DNA of 64,000 nucleotides from Paracentrotus lividus (taxonomy: Eukaryota; Echinodermata; Echinoidea; Camarodonta; Echinidae): NCBI GenBank assembly GCA_940671915.1, contig CALNVZ010003426.1:15781590-15845589 (forward strand), in the 5' to 3' direction. Positions 61,536 to 64,000 of this stretch are shown in pieces; within the stretch, counting starts at the first letter, position 1, and the number at the start of each line of letters is the position of its first letter. The position numbers and the translations under genes are program-made. The notes beneath the pieces were generated by a model, which was given only the letters and a program-made list of their open reading frames with translations, made no database searches and had not been told where the DNA came from.

Positions 61536-63538
61536 CTGTACACATACAAATATGAAAAATAGATGTTACCATATAAACCCAATATTTCCGCGCACTGATA
61601 TTAAAAAAAAAGAAAAGAAAAAAAGATGGAAAAGTAATGACAGATATCAATTTATTGTAGTGAAGTTATCACTCTTTTTCAAAAATATTGTTAGCATAAT
61701 TTTCTAATCAAAATTTCAAAATTACTGTGAGGAACCTCATTTATGTAGATGTACATAGCTCCACCAGACTGAAAAAAAAAAAAGAAAAAAAAAAAAAAAT
61801 TAAAATCTCTCTACAAATAAAGAAGACCTTTTTTTGTGAACTAAAAAAAAAGTGCATTAATTAGCATTAGTTTCCCAGCAATTCAAAAAACAAAATTCCC
61901 TGATAATTATTTACACCCATTTCCTTTTTCGCACGTTTTCTATGTTGTTGCAGCTCTAGATATGCAACAAAATTTAACAGAGTCTGACTGACTATCGTAC
62001 TTTCGATCCCTGATTTTAGGCATTTTTATCAAATTCAGGGCTTAAATAATCAATGGCCACGGAGGCCATGGCCTTAATGCCTCTTCTAAAATCCCCTGTT
62101 CGGCCTTGGAGATTTTAATGCAATTTTCCAGACATTTACATTAGTGCTGTACGTAAGAAAAAGTGCCCTTTGAAAAAATGGCCTTGCCCTAAAACTGACA
62201 AAATTTAAGGCCTGCAAATTCCCTGACTGGAAAGAAGTAAAATATATTTCCTTGATGGGAACTCTGAAAATATAACAACTAAAGTACTTGAATAAAACTC
62301 CAGTCTGAAATTCAGATGGTTTGAAATGAAGAGTAAAATATATTTAAGTACAACACAATAAGTACAAATTTCATCAAAATTGGATGAAAAATAAAGAAGT
62401 TGTGATTTTTTTTTCTCAAAATTTAATTTAAAAAAGAAAAGAAAAAAAAAATAGACATTCAATTTTGAAAAATAAAGAACTTTATGAATATGATTTTTCT
62501 TTAAATTTTACAATTTCTTTAACAGCAAAGTCTCAAGCATAATAGATCTAAATACAAAAAGAAAAAGTTGATCAATGATATCATCAGTTTAATCATTAAT
62601 TATGCGTAAGACTGTGCAGGGAACTATTCTTGAAAAATTGCAATATGAAAAAAAATAGAAAAAAATAGGACAAATTCTTACATGTAAGTTCTTTATTTTT
62701 CGTACAAAGTTTTATAGTTTCTTGACAACAATCTAAACATGATCACTGTCTATATTATGTATATAGAGTTAATTTTAGATAACATTCACAGAAAGACAAA
62801 TGACAAATTTGGAATCCCATTTTCTTGGTTTATTTTTCATACAAAGACAAATGATAAAATAAAAATAATCCAGAAAAAAATTGAAGACTCTTTCAATTTC
62901 AATTGCAAAAAGTCAGTGTAGAATCTTGATTTTTTAAAAATATAAATTGAAAGTGTAATTTCATCATGTTAAAAAGAAAATATTTGGTCATAAAGATTGA
63001 CCTCTTTTATTCATTAATCCCAAGCACAACAAATTCCACCATAACTTAGATAAGGGAATTCCCTTTCACGCGCACGTAGGTCAGAGGGATTCCCTCAGAT
63101 CATAGCATGACGTCAGAAACGTTAGAAGAGCTGCATGCTGGGATATATTTCAATCACAAATTCACAATTCACTGTCAGTACGACCAATCGATTTTTATCG
63201 TTTTAAGAACAAAAAATACAAAAATAATTCAACGAAACAATCTAAAAATGTTGATATTACGGTTTTCTCTTCTTCTTTCTTTTTAAATCGACAAAAATAA
63301 CGGCGAATGTACGAGTTGGAGAAATAAGCTTCCGCTATTTATCTACACACACACAGCACTAAATTCAATGGAGTGTCGCGCCCACCGTCAACATTCAAAA
63401 TTTATCGTCTTCGAGTTGTGCCGGTGCGCATTTAAGACTTCATATTACAAAGAAGGACAAATAATTATGCATTTTACAGCAAAAGAGAACATGTAAAATA
63501 TATGTAATGTTTATAAATTGAAGAAAAACATACCTTAC

Positions 63539-63665
63539 CGATGTAAATAGCTGACAACAAGTGAAGATAGAGGGCCGTTTTGTCATCAACATACGCATTT
63601 GTATTGCACTTACGTTTTTGCCATATCAAAAATGGCTGAGGGCGAAGTACAGCAGCCAATAATTT
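63539..63665 (-). other. Probable Suv4-20 5' UTR exon and promoter zone
   Basis: The minus strand has a strong donor (GTAAGG, then GTATGT) with its exon ending at 63539. This would splice to 61535. An inverted CCAAT (ATTGG) lies near 63655. Upstream ATGs in this exon open a short frame that stops near the real start, a possible uORF. The upper boundary is a guess. Confidence 0.45.
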
Positions 63666-64000
63666 ATTCAATGAGAATGTAGTTCACAAGTATAGATTAC
63701 TTTGCGTCTTTCATAAAAATTCCATGCATTGGACACACCTGTCATATTAACTAATGATTATTTTTGTTACGATATAATCCTTATTTATGGGCGTTTTGCA
63801 CATAAATACCGTAAGGAATATTACTCGCGAATGGATATACTACAGAGTTATACGGTGATTCGGTCGGTTATGATATTCGAGGTCAAAGGGTCGTTGCAGA
63901 CGACAAAGCAATTTTTTTTTTATTTGATTTATTTGTCAAGTATAAACAACATTCACATAAGCTTGACGGGATGACCCATGAAAGCCCTAGAGCTTATTTA

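Overview
The window is animal nuclear DNA: intron-split genes with GT/AG junctions, AT-rich introns, many foldback/MITE-like elements and two decayed non-LTR retrotransposons. Three genes can be reconstructed exon by exon, and their protein features are those of a bilaterian. The gene set (an Ets4/PDEF factor, SYCP3, Suv4-20) and the style of the repeats fit an echinoderm, most likely a sea urchin. That taxonomic call is inference, not proof.

Layout. 1-5.8 kb: intergenic, with a small foldback and one copy of a 470-bp inverted-repeat element. 5.8-14.6 kb, plus strand: an Ets4/SPDEF (PDEF-class) ETS transcription factor with a TATA promoter, a non-coding first exon, six coding exons (370 aa, PNT domain then C-terminal ETS domain) and a long 3' UTR. 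14.7-24.2 kb: a GA-rich minisatellite and intergenic DNA full of foldback elements, including two tRNA-Ala-like sequences in opposite orientation around a non-autonomous DNA element. 24.2-41.55 kb, minus strand: SYCP3, the synaptonemal complex lateral-element protein (8 coding exons, 248 aa). Its last 17 codons sit alone at 24.2 kb behind a 10.8-kb intron that holds a LINE nested in a foldback element. 41.8-46.0 kb, minus strand: a second LINE (ORF1 and ORF2 remnants, CR1/Jockey-like) immediately upstream of the SYCP3 start exon. 46-53.5 kb: no convincing gene; repeats, hairpins and foldbacks. 53.56-63.6 kb, minus strand: a Suv4-20/KMT5B-C histone H4K20 methyltransferase (7 coding exons, about 972 aa once two apparent frameshifts are allowed for) with a probable non-coding first exon near 63.55 kb.

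The genes are not an operon and there is no evidence of joint function. Ets4 is a DNA-binding regulator, SYCP3 organises meiotic chromosome axes and Suv4-20 deposits H4K20 di/trimethylation; the last two are transcribed in tandem on the minus strand. The most unusual observations are: (i) a 46-bp minisatellite in SYCP3 whose unit contains the exon 6 3' end and its 5' splice site, giving eight spare near-identical donors; (ii) two reading-frame breaks in the N-terminal domain exon of Suv4-20; (iii) a LINE nested in a foldback in the last SYCP3 intron; and (iv) several multi-copy inverted-repeat families, some abutting splice sites.
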